A DNA stretch of 64,000 nt from Virgibacillus_P tibetensis (GCF_036026595.1 NZ_JARZFX010000002.1:558001-622000), one strand, 5' to 3'. Counted from the first letter of the stretch, positions 52,954-62,065 are shown. Numbers and translations: made by a program. The notes: generated from the sequence alone by a model not told the origin.

Positions 52954-53769
52954 TTAAAAATCATTAATTAAGCCTTCTAAATTGGAACCATAATACTTGA
53001 GCATTTCATTTTCGAAGTCATAGATTATTCTATTCACATAAATATCATGTCTAATATAATTTAATGTGGTAGATATCATAACTGGATGACTGGAGACCAC
53101 CGAATGAGGTGATTCATCTAATGAGTGGAGCAAAATTGTTTTTTTGTTATCTACTACAAGAGCTAATTCACCAATATGTCGACCAAGAGCCAACTCCTCG
53201 TTGTAATGACTAAAGTTTACCCATGGAACATCAACTTGAGTTTCATCAAAAACCATTGTGATAATGTTTACCCCTCGTTTATGAGCATTCCTTAGTGGTT
53301 CTTCATATAAATTAAACTCTTTCTTCCAACAACTAAGAACTAATTCAGATTTGCTTTCAGCAATAGCAGAGTGAACAACTTCAATCGATGCTGAATATCC
53401 CTCTATAACAAACAGTTCAGACCAATCAGTATCATTAATAGAAGAAATTTCTTCAAAAGAATCATCTAGATATTCAATATTATTCATAAATAAATCTTTT
53501 TTTGTTTTCAGTAATTCTTTATAAGGTAGAGGACTGTATCGAATCTGTTTGCCTTTATTCCCTCCTGAAACAATGAACACTAAACCCTGTTCTTTCATTT
53601 TTCGTAATGCTGCATATACCTTTGGAGCTGGAACTCCTGATAAATTTGCAATAGTATTACCATTAGAAGGCTGTGTACGTATCAACGAGACGTATATTTT
53701 AGCTTCATATTCAGTTAATCCAAATTCCTTCAGTGTGCTAATAATACCTTCTATATTTACTTTTTTCAC
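52954..53769 (-). CDS. TrmB family transcriptional regulator
   Basis: A 271-residue protein. The N-terminal TrmB helix-turn-helix (about 8-75: LKEFGLTEYEAKIYVSLI, ANLSGVPAPKVYAALRKM) is followed by a coiled linker and a C-terminal ligand domain of the phospholipase-D-like fold. The start is a GTG at 53769 (GTG AAA AAA) with AAGGGG directly before it, so the true start may differ by a few codons. It is upstream of and co-directional with the BKACE-cyclase-symporter genes and has a palindrome at 53782 before its start; it is probably their regulator. Confidence 0.86.
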   Translation of the reverse strand: MKKVNIEGIISTLKEFGLTEYEAKIYVSLIRTQPSNGNTIANLSGVPAPKVYAALRKMKEQGLVFIVSGGNKGKQIRYSPLPYKELLKTKKDLFMNNIEYLDDSFEEISSINDTDWSELFVIEGYSASIEVVHSAIAESKSELVLSCWKKEFNLYEEPLRNAHKRGVNIITMVFDETQVDVPWVNFSHYNEELALGRHIGELALVVDNKKTILLHSLDESPHSVVSSHPVMISTTLNYIRHDIYVNRIIYDFENEMLKYYGSNLEGLINDF

Positions 53770-53781
53770 CCCCTTATAATA

Positions 53782-53797
53782 TACTACCTAGGTAGTA
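53782..53797. promoter_or_regulatory. Palindrome upstream of the TrmB gene
   Basis: TACTACCTAGGTAGTA is a perfect 16-bp palindrome 12 nt before the regulator start, overlapping the likely promoter. TACT...AGTA half-sites are in keeping with TrmB-type operators. Confidence 0.6.
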
Positions 53798-53880
53798 ATA
53801 TTAATTACAAAAAATTATACTACTCATGTATTATAATTGTCAACGCTTTCATTTGATATTTTGTGGTCTTATTTAAAGTT

Positions 53881-54075
53881 ACCTTTTCGGACAAGTTTTG
53901 GGACACAACAGGAAAGAGAGTTTTTCATTGTAGAAGTACATGGTGATGAGCATGTAGGAAATTGAAATTGTGCCGTAAATTCAAGACCCCTCTATAATGA
54001 AGAGAAGTTAATACAGCATGGCATACAGCATAGGACTTCATAATCCCTGCAATTTATGACAAAGGAGAAATTCGA
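53881..54075 (+). pseudogene. Decayed copy of part of the racemase gene at 30 kb
   Basis: The sequence matches 30035-30225, the region coding for the N-terminal capping domain (TSFGTQQERE, FIVEVHGDEHVG, NSRPLYNEE), at well over 80 per cent identity but with small deletions and stops (for instance GGAAATTGA where the gene has GGATATGGA). Only about 195 bp remain, starting and ending abruptly, 24 kb from the intact gene. Confidence 0.82.
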
Positions 54076-54103
54076 CAAAAACCGAGAAGCGCACCTCCAA
54101 AAG

Positions 54104-54149
54104 AAAGCTGTTAGCCTAGATGCAAATGCACACTAGAACTAACAGCTTT
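54104..54149 (-). terminator. AGCTGTTAG hairpin repeat, copy 3, after the creatininase gene
   Basis: AAAGCTGTTAG (54104-54114) and CTAACAGCTTT (54139-54149) pair over 11 bp. On the minus strand the stem is followed by CTTTTGG, so it can serve as the terminator of the creatininase operon, whose last gene ends 17 nt away. Confidence 0.6.
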
Positions 54150-54166
54150 TAAACAAAAAAAACATT

Positions 54167-54979
54167 TTAAATTGGTATTTCCTGATTTCGAAGTTCTACT
54201 TCAATATTCTCCTCACAGTAATTTATAAACTCTGAGATATTAGCAATTAGTGCTTCATGATATTTCTTTCCTTTTTCCTTTGTTGCCAATGTAGCATCTC
54301 CCATAATACCGATACCTTTAGTTGCATCTTTATATGTGGCTACATCACTTACAGTAATCATCTTATCCCCAATTACATGAGGATCGTGTTGCATAAAGCG
54401 GTGATTGTTTTTTGGTATATTTTTAGCGGATTTAGACGGTTCGCATAAGTCGGGAAACAGATGGTACATTTGTGATGCTTCTAATTCTTCAGCATGTCCG
54501 ATTCCACCTTCCTCCACTTCACTCAGTTCCTTCCCTTTTTCAGCATTAATATAAAAGGGATCTGCAATTGCTAGAAAGGCGCCAGTTTTGTTTCTTACTT
54601 TAGTCATCCCGATTTTAATTGGTGGAAGATTTGCTTCACGGTGCCCATTAATCAATATTATTTTTTCAAACCCATGATATATGAGACTTTCACACATATC
54701 TTGAACTATACTTGTCAGTGTTTCTGGCTTTAGTGTGATTGTCCCTTTATATGCCATATGGTGCGGAGCCCAACCTACCCATACTGGCGGGGCAATAAGT
54801 GTATTTGTTTCTTTAGCTACATCTACAGCAATCTGTTGTGATAAGAAAGCATCTGTACCTAAAGGAAGATGTTGCGCATGCTGTTCGACACTTCCAAAAG
54901 GTATAATAATCGTTGTTTTCTTTTTTAGATAATCTTCTACATCTTCCCATTTGTTTTCCTGTAGCCATACGTTTTTCAT
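54167..54979 (-). CDS. Creatininase family amidohydrolase
   Basis: A 270-residue metal hydrolase that opens cyclic amides or cleaves formamides. Metal and active-site motifs: IIIPFGSVEQHAQHLPLGTD (Glu32, His34, Asp43), PPVWVGWAPHHMAYKGT, LINGHREAN and GGIGHAEELEAS with the second conserved Glu. Length is as in the family. It follows the APC permease gene by 17 nt on the same strand, suggesting uptake and hydrolysis of one compound. Confidence 0.9.
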   Translation of the reverse strand: MKNVWLQENKWEDVEDYLKKKTTIIIPFGSVEQHAQHLPLGTDAFLSQQIAVDVAKETNTLIAPPVWVGWAPHHMAYKGTITLKPETLTSIVQDMCESLIYHGFEKIILINGHREANLPPIKIGMTKVRNKTGAFLAIADPFYINAEKGKELSEVEEGGIGHAEELEASQMYHLFPDLCEPSKSAKNIPKNNHRFMQHDPHVIGDKMITVSDVATYKDATKGIGIMGDATLATKEKGKKYHEALIANISEFINYCEENIEVELRNQEIPI

Positions 54980-54996
54980 AAACGATCCCTCCGTTA

Positions 54997-56394
54997 TTAA
55001 TATTCTTCATTAGATTTTGCTATGATTTCCATTTCTTTTTCATCAAGAAATTCCCATCTGTTTTTTGCGTATGCGAAATACCAAATAGTTAGGATTACAA
55101 TCCAGGAAAATCCTATGAGTAAAGGTAATGGCTCAATGTAAGTAAGTATCCATAAACAAGCAAATGTTGCAAAAACCGCGAGGACAGGTATATTTTTAAT
55201 GTTTACGGGATATCGAAATGTTGGCTTAAGGTCTTTTCTGGTCACTCGTACAACAACCAATGCAATATTTATTATCGCCATCATTAACCAATTAGCAAAC
55301 ACAGCCGCACTTACTAACAAACCAATAGCGGTTGCATAACCAATAATACTGGTTAGCGTAGTAGCCAATGCAATTATTCCAGTAAAAATTATTGCATTTG
55401 TTGGAACACCAGACTTCGCACCTACCTTTGCAAAGATTTCTGGAAATGCCTTTTCTCTTGCTCCAGCGTAAAGCATTCTTGATGAGCCCAATAAACACCC
55501 AATCGTAGATGTTCCAGTTGCTGTCAAAGCAGCAATTGCTATTAATATTGCACCTATTCCTGGTAATACATTATCAACTGCTAAGGATAATGGAGCACTT
55601 GATTCAGATAGATCAACAGGAGAGGAAGATGCAACAACCCCATATCCAGTTATTACATATAATATAACTACCGTAACCAGCGCTGATACCTGAGCCAAAG
55701 GTAAATTTCTTCTCGGGTTTTTAGCTTCTTCTCCCAATGTTAATACTGCTTCGACCTGCATTTGTCCAAATGCTATTAATGCGGTAGCAGCAAATACACC
55801 TGTCCAACCGTTTGGTAAGAAGTCAGCATGCTCAAACGGACCCATAGGATTAGAAAATATCGCAATTAATGCTATAGCAAATAATGCAACCACTTGAATG
55901 ATAGAAAAAAATGTATTAACCTTCCCAGTAGCCTTAATTCCTACTAATAATAAACCAGTAATAATAACCGATACAATAGGAGCAACAATAACTGGAGAGA
56001 GCCCAGGAAATATAAAATTAAAATACCCTGCAAACCCCAAATTTACTGCACCAGCTGCAAATGCAAAGGATAAAAAATATAAACCAGCACACCATAAAGC
56101 AACAAGTTTTCCTAAGTTCGGTGAAATGGTACTAAAAGCGAATTTAGAATATGCATAGGATGCCCCTTGATACGGCCAGATGGATGCTAACTCCGCATAA
56201 CTCAGTGAAGATAAAATAGCAACGATACCTGCAATAACAAACGCAATAAATAGTGCTGGACCAGCTTGTGCGACTGCAGGACCTATAACGGTAAAAATAC
56301 CGCCACCGATTAACGCACCTACACCAATGCTCCATAAATCTACAAAACCTAAACCTCTTTTTAGTTTACCTGAAGTGACTGCAGATGATTGCAT
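54997..56394 (-). CDS. APC superfamily amino acid/amine permease
   Basis: A 465-residue membrane protein with about twelve segments. Marks: VDLWSIGVGALIGGGIFTVIGP near residue 20 (quoted in part), YAELASIWPYQGASYAYSKFAF, ALIAFGQMQVEAVLTLGEEAKNPRR near 210-235 (in part) and SSRMLYAGAREKAFP. It forms a two-gene operon with the creatininase-family gene. Its substrate is probably the compound cleaved by that enzyme, an inference from position. Confidence 0.9.
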   Translation of the reverse strand: MQSSAVTSGKLKRGLGFVDLWSIGVGALIGGGIFTVIGPAVAQAGPALFIAFVIAGIVAILSSLSYAELASIWPYQGASYAYSKFAFSTISPNLGKLVALWCAGLYFLSFAFAAGAVNLGFAGYFNFIFPGLSPVIVAPIVSVIITGLLLVGIKATGKVNTFFSIIQVVALFAIALIAIFSNPMGPFEHADFLPNGWTGVFAATALIAFGQMQVEAVLTLGEEAKNPRRNLPLAQVSALVTVVILYVITGYGVVASSSPVDLSESSAPLSLAVDNVLPGIGAILIAIAALTATGTSTIGCLLGSSRMLYAGAREKAFPEIFAKVGAKSGVPTNAIIFTGIIALATTLTSIIGYATAIGLLVSAAVFANWLMMAIINIALVVVRVTRKDLKPTFRYPVNIKNIPVLAVFATFACLWILTYIEPLPLLIGFSWIVILTIWYFAYAKNRWEFLDEKEMEIIAKSNEEY

Positions 56395-56499
56395 CCGTTA
56401 CTTCCTCCGTTTCTTAATTTTAATTTCCATTATATTAAATAGTTAGACAAATTTCTACATATTTTTAGGGAAAATACCTGATTAATTTATAAGTCATTT

Positions 56500-56566
56500 A
56501 GGGACAGGTTCACTGGCCCAATCATAAAAATGGACCAAGGAACCTGTTCCTGTGGTCCATCCATGA
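56500..56566. repeat. REP-like hairpin repeat, copy at 56.5 kb
   Basis: GGGACAGGTTCACTGGCCC and GGACCAAGGAACCTGTTCC pair imperfectly around AATCATAAAAAT. The same unit occurs at 48990-49041 and, worn, at 16405-16432. It lies between two operons. Confidence 0.65.
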
Positions 56567-56613
56567 TAAGTATCTTCCCAAGAGTACAAGACAATTAGGT
56601 CTAAACCCATCTC

Positions 56614-57696
56614 TTATAATCCAAGCTTATATATCTGCGACACAATGGCATTTCCCATGTCCTCTGTACTATTCTTTCCTCCAAGATCAGGTGTTTTTAT
56701 AGCTGTATTTTCCAACACTTCCTCAATGGCATTTACTATTAGTTCACCTAATTCAGGCATTTGTAAATGATCCATCATTAAACTGATACTCCATATCTGT
56801 GCAATTGGATTTGCAATTCCCTTACCAGCTATGTCTGGGGCTGAGCCATGAATAGGTTCAAACATGGAGGGATATTTTTTTTCTGGATTTATATTCCCTG
56901 ATGGGGTTAAGCCTAGACCACCTACAGTTGCGGCTCCTAAGTCGCTTAATATGTCACCAAATAAATTGCTAGCTACAATTACATCAAACTCTTCAGGCCT
57001 ACTTATAAAGTATGCTGCTAAAGCATCAATATGGTAAAGCTGTGTTTCCACATTATAATTTGTTCCAACTTCCTTAACAATTTCATCCCAAAAAGGCATT
57101 GCATAATTGATTGCATTGGACTTCGTGGCAACTGTTAATCTCTTTTTTGAACGCTTTGCAGCTAGATTGTAAGCATATTTAATAATTCTTTCTGAGCCAT
57201 AGCGCGTAAATATATTGTTTTGAACCGCTAATTCATAAGGAGTCCCTTCATGCGTTAAGCCGCCACTATTTGAATACTCCCCTTCCGTATTCTCCCTTAC
57301 AACAACAAAATCTAAATCTTGATGAGATTTATACCTTAACGGGCTTTCTAAACCACGCAGGAGTTTTACAGGTCGTAAATTAACATATTGTTCGAACTGC
57401 TTACGGATTGGCAGGATCAGCTCCCATACTGAAACATGATCTGGAACAGCTGGATCGCCAACTGCACCAAATAGGATAACGTCGTGTTCTCTTAATTGTT
57501 CTAGGCCATTCTCTGGCATCATTCTTCCATTTTTCAAGTAATAGCTGCAATTCCAGTCAAATTCCTTAGTTACAAACTTTAGTCCTCCATGAACATCTTC
57601 CATTGCTTTCAATACTTTTAAACTTTCATTAACTACTTCCGGCCCTATTCCATCCCCAGGAATAACGGCTACCGAATATGTTTTCAAACAAAACAC
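56614..57696 (-). CDS. Tartrate dehydrogenase / D-malate dehydrogenase (decarboxylating)
   Basis: A 360-residue NAD-dependent enzyme of the isopropylmalate/isocitrate dehydrogenase family. Marks: VIPGDGIGPEVVNESL near residue 10, NLRPVKLL, VVRENTEGEYSNSGG (the active-site loop with the tartrate/D-malate type Glu-Tyr-Ser), KSNAINYAMPFW, SNLFGDILSDLGA and MFEPIHGSAPDIAGKG. It oxidises tartrate, D-malate or a related hydroxy acid. It is the last gene of the TRAP cassette read from 60585, so the transporter probably imports its substrate. Confidence 0.9.
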   Translation of the reverse strand: MFCLKTYSVAVIPGDGIGPEVVNESLKVLKAMEDVHGGLKFVTKEFDWNCSYYLKNGRMMPENGLEQLREHDVILFGAVGDPAVPDHVSVWELILPIRKQFEQYVNLRPVKLLRGLESPLRYKSHQDLDFVVVRENTEGEYSNSGGLTHEGTPYELAVQNNIFTRYGSERIIKYAYNLAAKRSKKRLTVATKSNAINYAMPFWDEIVKEVGTNYNVETQLYHIDALAAYFISRPEEFDVIVASNLFGDILSDLGAATVGGLGLTPSGNINPEKKYPSMFEPIHGSAPDIAGKGIANPIAQIWSISLMMDHLQMPELGELIVNAIEEVLENTAIKTPDLGGKNSTEDMGNAIVSQIYKLGL

Positions 57697-57732
57697 CTCT
57701 ATTTCATTTCTATTGATGGTTGACTTTTTATT

Positions 57733-58995
57733 CTACAAAAGCAGTAAGGAAATTTGCGGAAATAATACGATTAGTAGTAATACAAAAATAAACACAAAGT
57801 AAAATGGTAAAACTCCCTGAATAACAGATTCTATTTTTTCCCGTGTAATTCCACTAACAACAAATAAATTCATCCCTAAAGGCGGTGTTATTAATCCAAT
57901 TTCCATGGTTACTACCATAATTATTGCAAAATAGAATAAGTTAATATCCAATAATAAAAGAATTGGTAAGAATATAGGTAATGTTATTAAAAGCATAGCT
58001 GTAGCATCTAAGAACATTCCTAGAACAAAAAGAAGTAAACAAACGATTAATAAAAATGTCAGCGCATTAAAATCATTTTCTACGATCCATCTTGCAAAAG
58101 TTTGTGGTACTTGTTCTAAACTTAAATACATTCCAAAAACGGAAGCTGAGGCTATAATTAAAAATATCATGGCTGTTGTATTCACCGAATCTATCACAGC
58201 TTGTTTAAATGTTTTCCAATCCATTTCTCTATAGACAATAAACGATATTAGTAATGCGTACAGTACGGATAAAAATGAAGCCTCTGTTGGGGTAACAAAC
58301 CCGCCATAAATACTACCAAGAATTAGAATTGGAAATATAAATCCCCAGATTGCCTTTCCTGTAGGTTTCCACCTTTTGGACAGAGGTACTTTTTCCAGCC
58401 CACCATAGCCTTTTTTCCTGGCAACGATAATAGCAAATGCTATTAGCATAGAACTTAATAATAAAGCTGGTATAATTGCTGCTGTAAAAAGATCTCTTAC
58501 AGAAATTTCGGCAATTGAACCAAATATAATCAATGGAATAGATGGAGGCATTAAAATACCTAATGTTCCTGCTACAGAAATTAATCCCATCGTATATTTT
58601 TTGTCATAACCTGCACTTATCATGGCAGGGATCATTATGCTTCCAACTGCAACAGCAGTAGCTGCACTTGACCCGGATATTGCAGCAAAAAGCAAACATG
58701 TTAATACAGCTATGACGGACAGCCCGCCTCTTGTATGACCAATCCAGGCGGTCATTGCTTCTACTAAATATTTTGCAATTCCACCACGAGCCATCAGAAT
58801 TCCTGCAAAGACGAAACCAGGAACTGCCATTAGCAAGGGCTTACTTGTAGCTGTATACATTCTAAGTATGACCGTTTCCATCGAAAACCCAGTTAGCCAT
58901 AATACAAAGATACTTGAAAAACCAATACTAATTGCTATTGGTACTCTCAAAAAGGCTAAGGAAAAAAGCAAGAGAAGTAATAGTATTGTAAGCAC
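57733..58995 (-). CDS. dctM: TRAP transporter large permease DctM
   Basis: A 420-residue membrane protein of normal length with about twelve segments. DctM marks: FLRVPIAISIGFSSIF, LLMAVPGFVFAGILMARGGIA near 52-72 (quoted in part), CLLFAAISGSSAATAVAVGS, ILMPPSIPLIIFG and LITPPLGMNLFVVSGI near 370. It is separated from dctQ by 2 nt and followed by the dehydrogenase gene after 36 nt. Confidence 0.94.
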   Translation of the reverse strand: MLTILLLLLLFSLAFLRVPIAISIGFSSIFVLWLTGFSMETVILRMYTATSKPLLMAVPGFVFAGILMARGGIAKYLVEAMTAWIGHTRGGLSVIAVLTCLLFAAISGSSAATAVAVGSIMIPAMISAGYDKKYTMGLISVAGTLGILMPPSIPLIIFGSIAEISVRDLFTAAIIPALLLSSMLIAFAIIVARKKGYGGLEKVPLSKRWKPTGKAIWGFIFPILILGSIYGGFVTPTEASFLSVLYALLISFIVYREMDWKTFKQAVIDSVNTTAMIFLIIASASVFGMYLSLEQVPQTFARWIVENDFNALTFLLIVCLLLFVLGMFLDATAMLLITLPIFLPILLLLDINLFYFAIIMVVTMEIGLITPPLGMNLFVVSGITREKIESVIQGVLPFYFVFIFVLLLIVLFPQISLLLL

Positions 58996-58997
58996 TT

Positions 58998-59477
58998 TTA
59001 TTCTTCATCCCCCTTGCTTTTTAATTTTGAGATTAAACCATATCCCTTTTCTATAAAATGAATGAGTAGTAAACCACCTGCAATAGGCAAAATCAAATAG
59101 GTAATCCATACATCGATACCTATATCGGGAGTAGTAATTCCTTGATTAAATGCCGTTATTGTAAGCTGTAACCCTTTCACGATAAAAAACAGACTAAAGA
59201 TTGTACCAATAAAGATGGTGAAAAAATCTATGATTATTTTCCATTTTTCATTAAACTTATCATACAAAATGTCTATACTAATATGGACATTATCTCTCAA
59301 AGCTGTTCCAAAGCCGATGAAAACAGCAGTTAACAAAAGGAGTGTATACGCTTCGGTCGTCCAAAATTGAGACGTGTTCGTAAAATATCTAAAGAACACG
59401 CCTATCAAGTTTACGAGAACACCTAAGAGAAAGAGAATTATCATTGCAAAATTTTCGACTTTTCTAATTATGCCCAC
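58998..59477 (-). CDS. dctQ: TRAP transporter small permease DctQ
   Basis: A 159-residue protein with four hydrophobic segments and the family patch FRYFTNTSQFWTTEAYTLLL near residue 29. GAGGTTTCAAGGTG before the ATG provides the ribosome-binding site. It is the small membrane partner of the DctM encoded directly downstream. Confidence 0.92.
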   Translation of the reverse strand: MGIIRKVENFAMIILFLLGVLVNLIGVFFRYFTNTSQFWTTEAYTLLLLTAVFIGFGTALRDNVHISIDILYDKFNEKWKIIIDFFTIFIGTIFSLFFIVKGLQLTITAFNQGITTPDIGIDVWITYLILPIAGGLLLIHFIEKGYGLISKLKSKGDEE

Positions 59478-59535
59478 CTTGAAACCTCCTTTTATGAATG
59501 GTTAGGAGTTTAGTTATATACTTCGTGTTAAAATT

Positions 59536-59566
59536 GCACACTTGATCTAGGATAATGGGCGTGTGC
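59536..59566 (-). terminator. Hairpin between dctP and dctQ of the second TRAP cassette
   Basis: GCACAC (59536-59541) pairs with GTGTGC (59561-59566), at the very end of dctP, followed on the minus strand by AATTTTAAC. It parallels the hairpin at 824-854 in the first TRAP cassette and probably lowers expression of the membrane subunits relative to the binding protein. Confidence 0.5.
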
Positions 59567-60585
59567 TAATTTCTATTATTATAGATTTCTTCAAGGTGCT
59601 TTTCTCCAATTTCAGGTGCCCACTTATCATATAAAGGTTCGAACGTCTGTCTAAATACTTCAATCTGATCCTCTGTTAATTCAATTATCTCTACGTTTTC
59701 TCTTTCTACTAATCTTTCAAATGATTCTTCGTTTAATCGATCTGACGTTTGAACAGCATACTCCGTCGCTTCTTTTATTCCATTTTCAATTAATTCCTTG
59801 GTGGGTTCGTTTAACGAATCCCAAAACTCAGTGTTTGTCTGAAGCACATAATCAATTCTGTTATGACCAGTAACCGTTAAATAATCTGTTACTTCATCAA
59901 AATTAAATGATTCTAAAGCTCCAAACGTATTCTCCAGTCCATCTACAACACCCGTTTCAATCGATGTGTATAATTCATCAATACCCATGCTCTGAGAGTT
60001 TGCATTTAATGCAGCATATGTTTCATTCAACAGCTGGCCACCTTGAACACGTAGTTTTAATCCGTTAACATCTTCTGGAGAAGTAATAGCTGTACCATTA
60101 TTCATTATATGTTTTGTTCCATTTGGCCAAACAGCCAACCCTTTTACGCCATCCTTTTCAAAACTCTCCAGGATTTCCTGGCCAGATTCGCCTTGCCAAA
60201 ATTCCATAGAAGCTTCATTACTATCAAATAAGAAAGGCAATGATGGAATATTAAAAGCAGGATGAACATCAACCATTCTACTCATATCGGAAATGATAAA
60301 TTGAGTGTTATTAGAAGCAACATTCTGATATTGATTTGCAGTATCAAACAATGTATTATTCCCGTAAATTTCAACGGTAATTTTGCCATCTGATTCACTT
60401 TCAATATACTCTTTAAACTTTTCCGAAGCTTGGTGTTTAATATGTGTATCTGGAACATCATGAGTTAGAATGATCGAGTGCTCTTGTATTCCATCTTCCG
60501 ACCCACTAGTTGAATCTTCACTCCCGCAAGCTCCAAGTACAGCTATTACTACTAGAACAAACAATAGACTTATTATTTTTTTCAT
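59566..60585 (-). CDS. dctP: TRAP transporter substrate-binding lipoprotein DctP
   Basis: A 339-residue binding protein with a lipoprotein signal ending in AVLGAC (lipid Cys20). Marks are LTHDVPDTHIKHQASEKFKE, the ligand-binding Arg in LKLRVQGGQL and ELYTSIETGVVDGLENT. It supplies the DctQM pair; the linked tartrate/D-malate-type dehydrogenase suggests a hydroxy-dicarboxylate as ligand. Its promoter probably lies by the palindrome at 60792. Confidence 0.92.
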   Translation of the reverse strand: MKKIISLLFVLVVIAVLGACGSEDSTSGSEDGIQEHSIILTHDVPDTHIKHQASEKFKEYIESESDGKITVEIYGNNTLFDTANQYQNVASNNTQFIISDMSRMVDVHPAFNIPSLPFLFDSNEASMEFWQGESGQEILESFEKDGVKGLAVWPNGTKHIMNNGTAITSPEDVNGLKLRVQGGQLLNETYAALNANSQSMGIDELYTSIETGVVDGLENTFGALESFNFDEVTDYLTVTGHNRIDYVLQTNTEFWDSLNEPTKELIENGIKEATEYAVQTSDRLNEESFERLVERENVEIIELTEDQIEVFRQTFEPLYDKWAPEIGEKHLEEIYNNRN

Positions 60586-60791
60586 TTATAATTCCCCTCT
60601 CGTATCGTTAAAAATAGTCCCGTAAAGCTTGAATACCTCAATAAAAATAAAACACTTTCAACTTAAGTTATAAAAATTAACTATGTAGCCTCCCCATTCA
60701 CGGTTTCTCATAAAAATCCCAACTCCAAAACGATTTGTGATTTCAAAGTCTATTAGCCTCTTATATGGAAATAAATGTCTATAAAAGGTTT

Positions 60792-60816
60792 ACATACTAC
60801 GTACGATGTAGTATGT
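60792..60816. promoter_or_regulatory. Operator palindrome between the TRAP cassette and its divergent gntR
   Basis: ACATACTAC and GTAGTATGT are perfect 9-bp arms around GTACGAT. The site is about 207 nt from dctP and 108 nt from the gntR start, in the shared promoter region, as expected for a FadR-type GntR operator acting in both directions. Confidence 0.68.
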
Positions 60817-60923
60817 TTTACTTATGCTAACAAATTAAAAGTTGTTTGTAAACTTAATTCACATTATTTTTTGACTATTTGTAGCATACTCATTTAAGAT
60901 TTATGATAAGGGAGATGATATCA

Positions 60924-61628
60924 GTGGTATTTTCAATTGAAAAAATGAATGTAAACCGTACTATTTCCTCTCAAATTGTATCCATTATTAAAGATAATCT
61001 TCTCAACGGATCCCTAAAGCCTGGTGATAAATTACCTACAGAAAAAGAGTTGATGGATCAATTAGGTGTAAGCAGGACACCCGTTAGGGAAGCAATAAAG
61101 ATTTTAGAAGCTATTGGTGTAATACAGATCAAACGTGGAGAGGGTATGTATATTACAAATAATCTTTCCCATTTTACATTAAACCCGTTAATATTCAGTT
61201 TGATTATGCACAGTAATAATATGGAGCAGCTCATCGAATTCCGCCAGCATTTTGAGGTTCTATTAATGAACATGATCATTACAGGTAAGCAGAAGAATTT
61301 AAGTGGGATTGAAGAAGTCTATCAATCTCAACTAGAAAGAATGAAGCCTGCCCTAAGTCCCGAGGAATTAGCTGATATAGACCTTGAATTCCATTATGCT
61401 GTTCTGGAAGCAACTAATAATCCATTTGTAGTCGAAATCGGAAAAACAATTTATGAAATTATCAAGCCGAATATGATTCATTTTAAACGCGCAAGTAACA
61501 TCGAACGTACATTAAGTACCCATAAATTCTATCTGGAATTATTGCGTGGCAATGCTGATTTCAACTCCAGCACTGTGGTTGAACATATGATTAAAAATAA
61601 TGAAGAAATGGTAGAGGATTACCTTTAA
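60924..61628 (+). CDS. GntR/FadR family regulator
   Basis: A regulator of about 234 residues. The winged helix has ISSQIVSIIKDNLLNGSL, LPTEKELMDQLGVSRTPVREA and GVIQIKRGEGMYI; the FCD ligand domain follows with DIDLEFHYAVLEATNNP. The preferred start is GTG at 60924, nine bases after AAGGGAG; the ATG at 60903 overlaps or precedes that site. It is divergent from the TRAP-dehydrogenase operon and is very likely its regulator. Confidence 0.87.
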   Translation: MVFSIEKMNVNRTISSQIVSIIKDNLLNGSLKPGDKLPTEKELMDQLGVSRTPVREAIKILEAIGVIQIKRGEGMYITNNLSHFTLNPLIFSLIMHSNNMEQLIEFRQHFEVLLMNMIITGKQKNLSGIEEVYQSQLERMKPALSPEELADIDLEFHYAVLEATNNPFVVEIGKTIYEIIKPNMIHFKRASNIERTLSTHKFYLELLRGNADFNSSTVVEHMIKNNEEMVEDYL

Positions 61629-62065
61629 ATAAAAGCCTGTCATCAGAGCTTGATATTATATATTGTTGGGAGCAATGAGCACTGACACCATTGCATTCGT
61701 TTAGTTACGATAAGTGAGTGGCACTCCGAGTTTTTTGATTGTCCATTTACCAAGCAAAAAAAGAATAAGGACTCTTACATTCTCCTTATTCCTAATTTGA
61801 TTTTGTATTTCACTACTTCTACAGAAGCTCCCTAATCAACCCAATAAACCTCTCTTGCTCCTCAACACTCTATTCGAGCCACTTGACAAGCATAGTCCGT
61901 AATTCAAACAAAAAGCTGTTAGATCTAATGCAAATAAACGCAAATTATCCAGTAGTTACTATAAGTCTATTAAACTAAAAACTTTGCCTTACTCACGTCT
62001 GCACTATAAAGCTTTAAAGCGGTGGGGACTTGACACTGGGACTCGACGAAGTAGTTCCCTCTCTT
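61629..62065. other. Spacer with a terminator and remnants
   Basis: No intact gene. A minus-strand scrap near 61810-61890 reads MLVKWLE, stop, SVEEQERFIGLIRELL, stop, and may be the end of a lost gene; it is followed by the terminator at 61756-61791. At 61911-61935 there is half of an AGCTGTTAG repeat. Confidence 0.45.
61756..61791 (-). terminator. Minus-strand rho-independent terminator
   Basis: GAATAAGGA and TCCTTATTC form a perfect 9-bp stem (61763-61771 and 61783-61791), followed on the minus strand by seven T. It probably ends transcription coming from the tctA region or from the lost gene at 61.8 kb. Confidence 0.75.

Noticed and set aside
53881..54075. A CRISPR-like or phage integration trace near the racemase fossil
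   Set aside because: No regularly spaced repeats, integrase or tRNA end is present; the match to the racemase gene explains the sequence.
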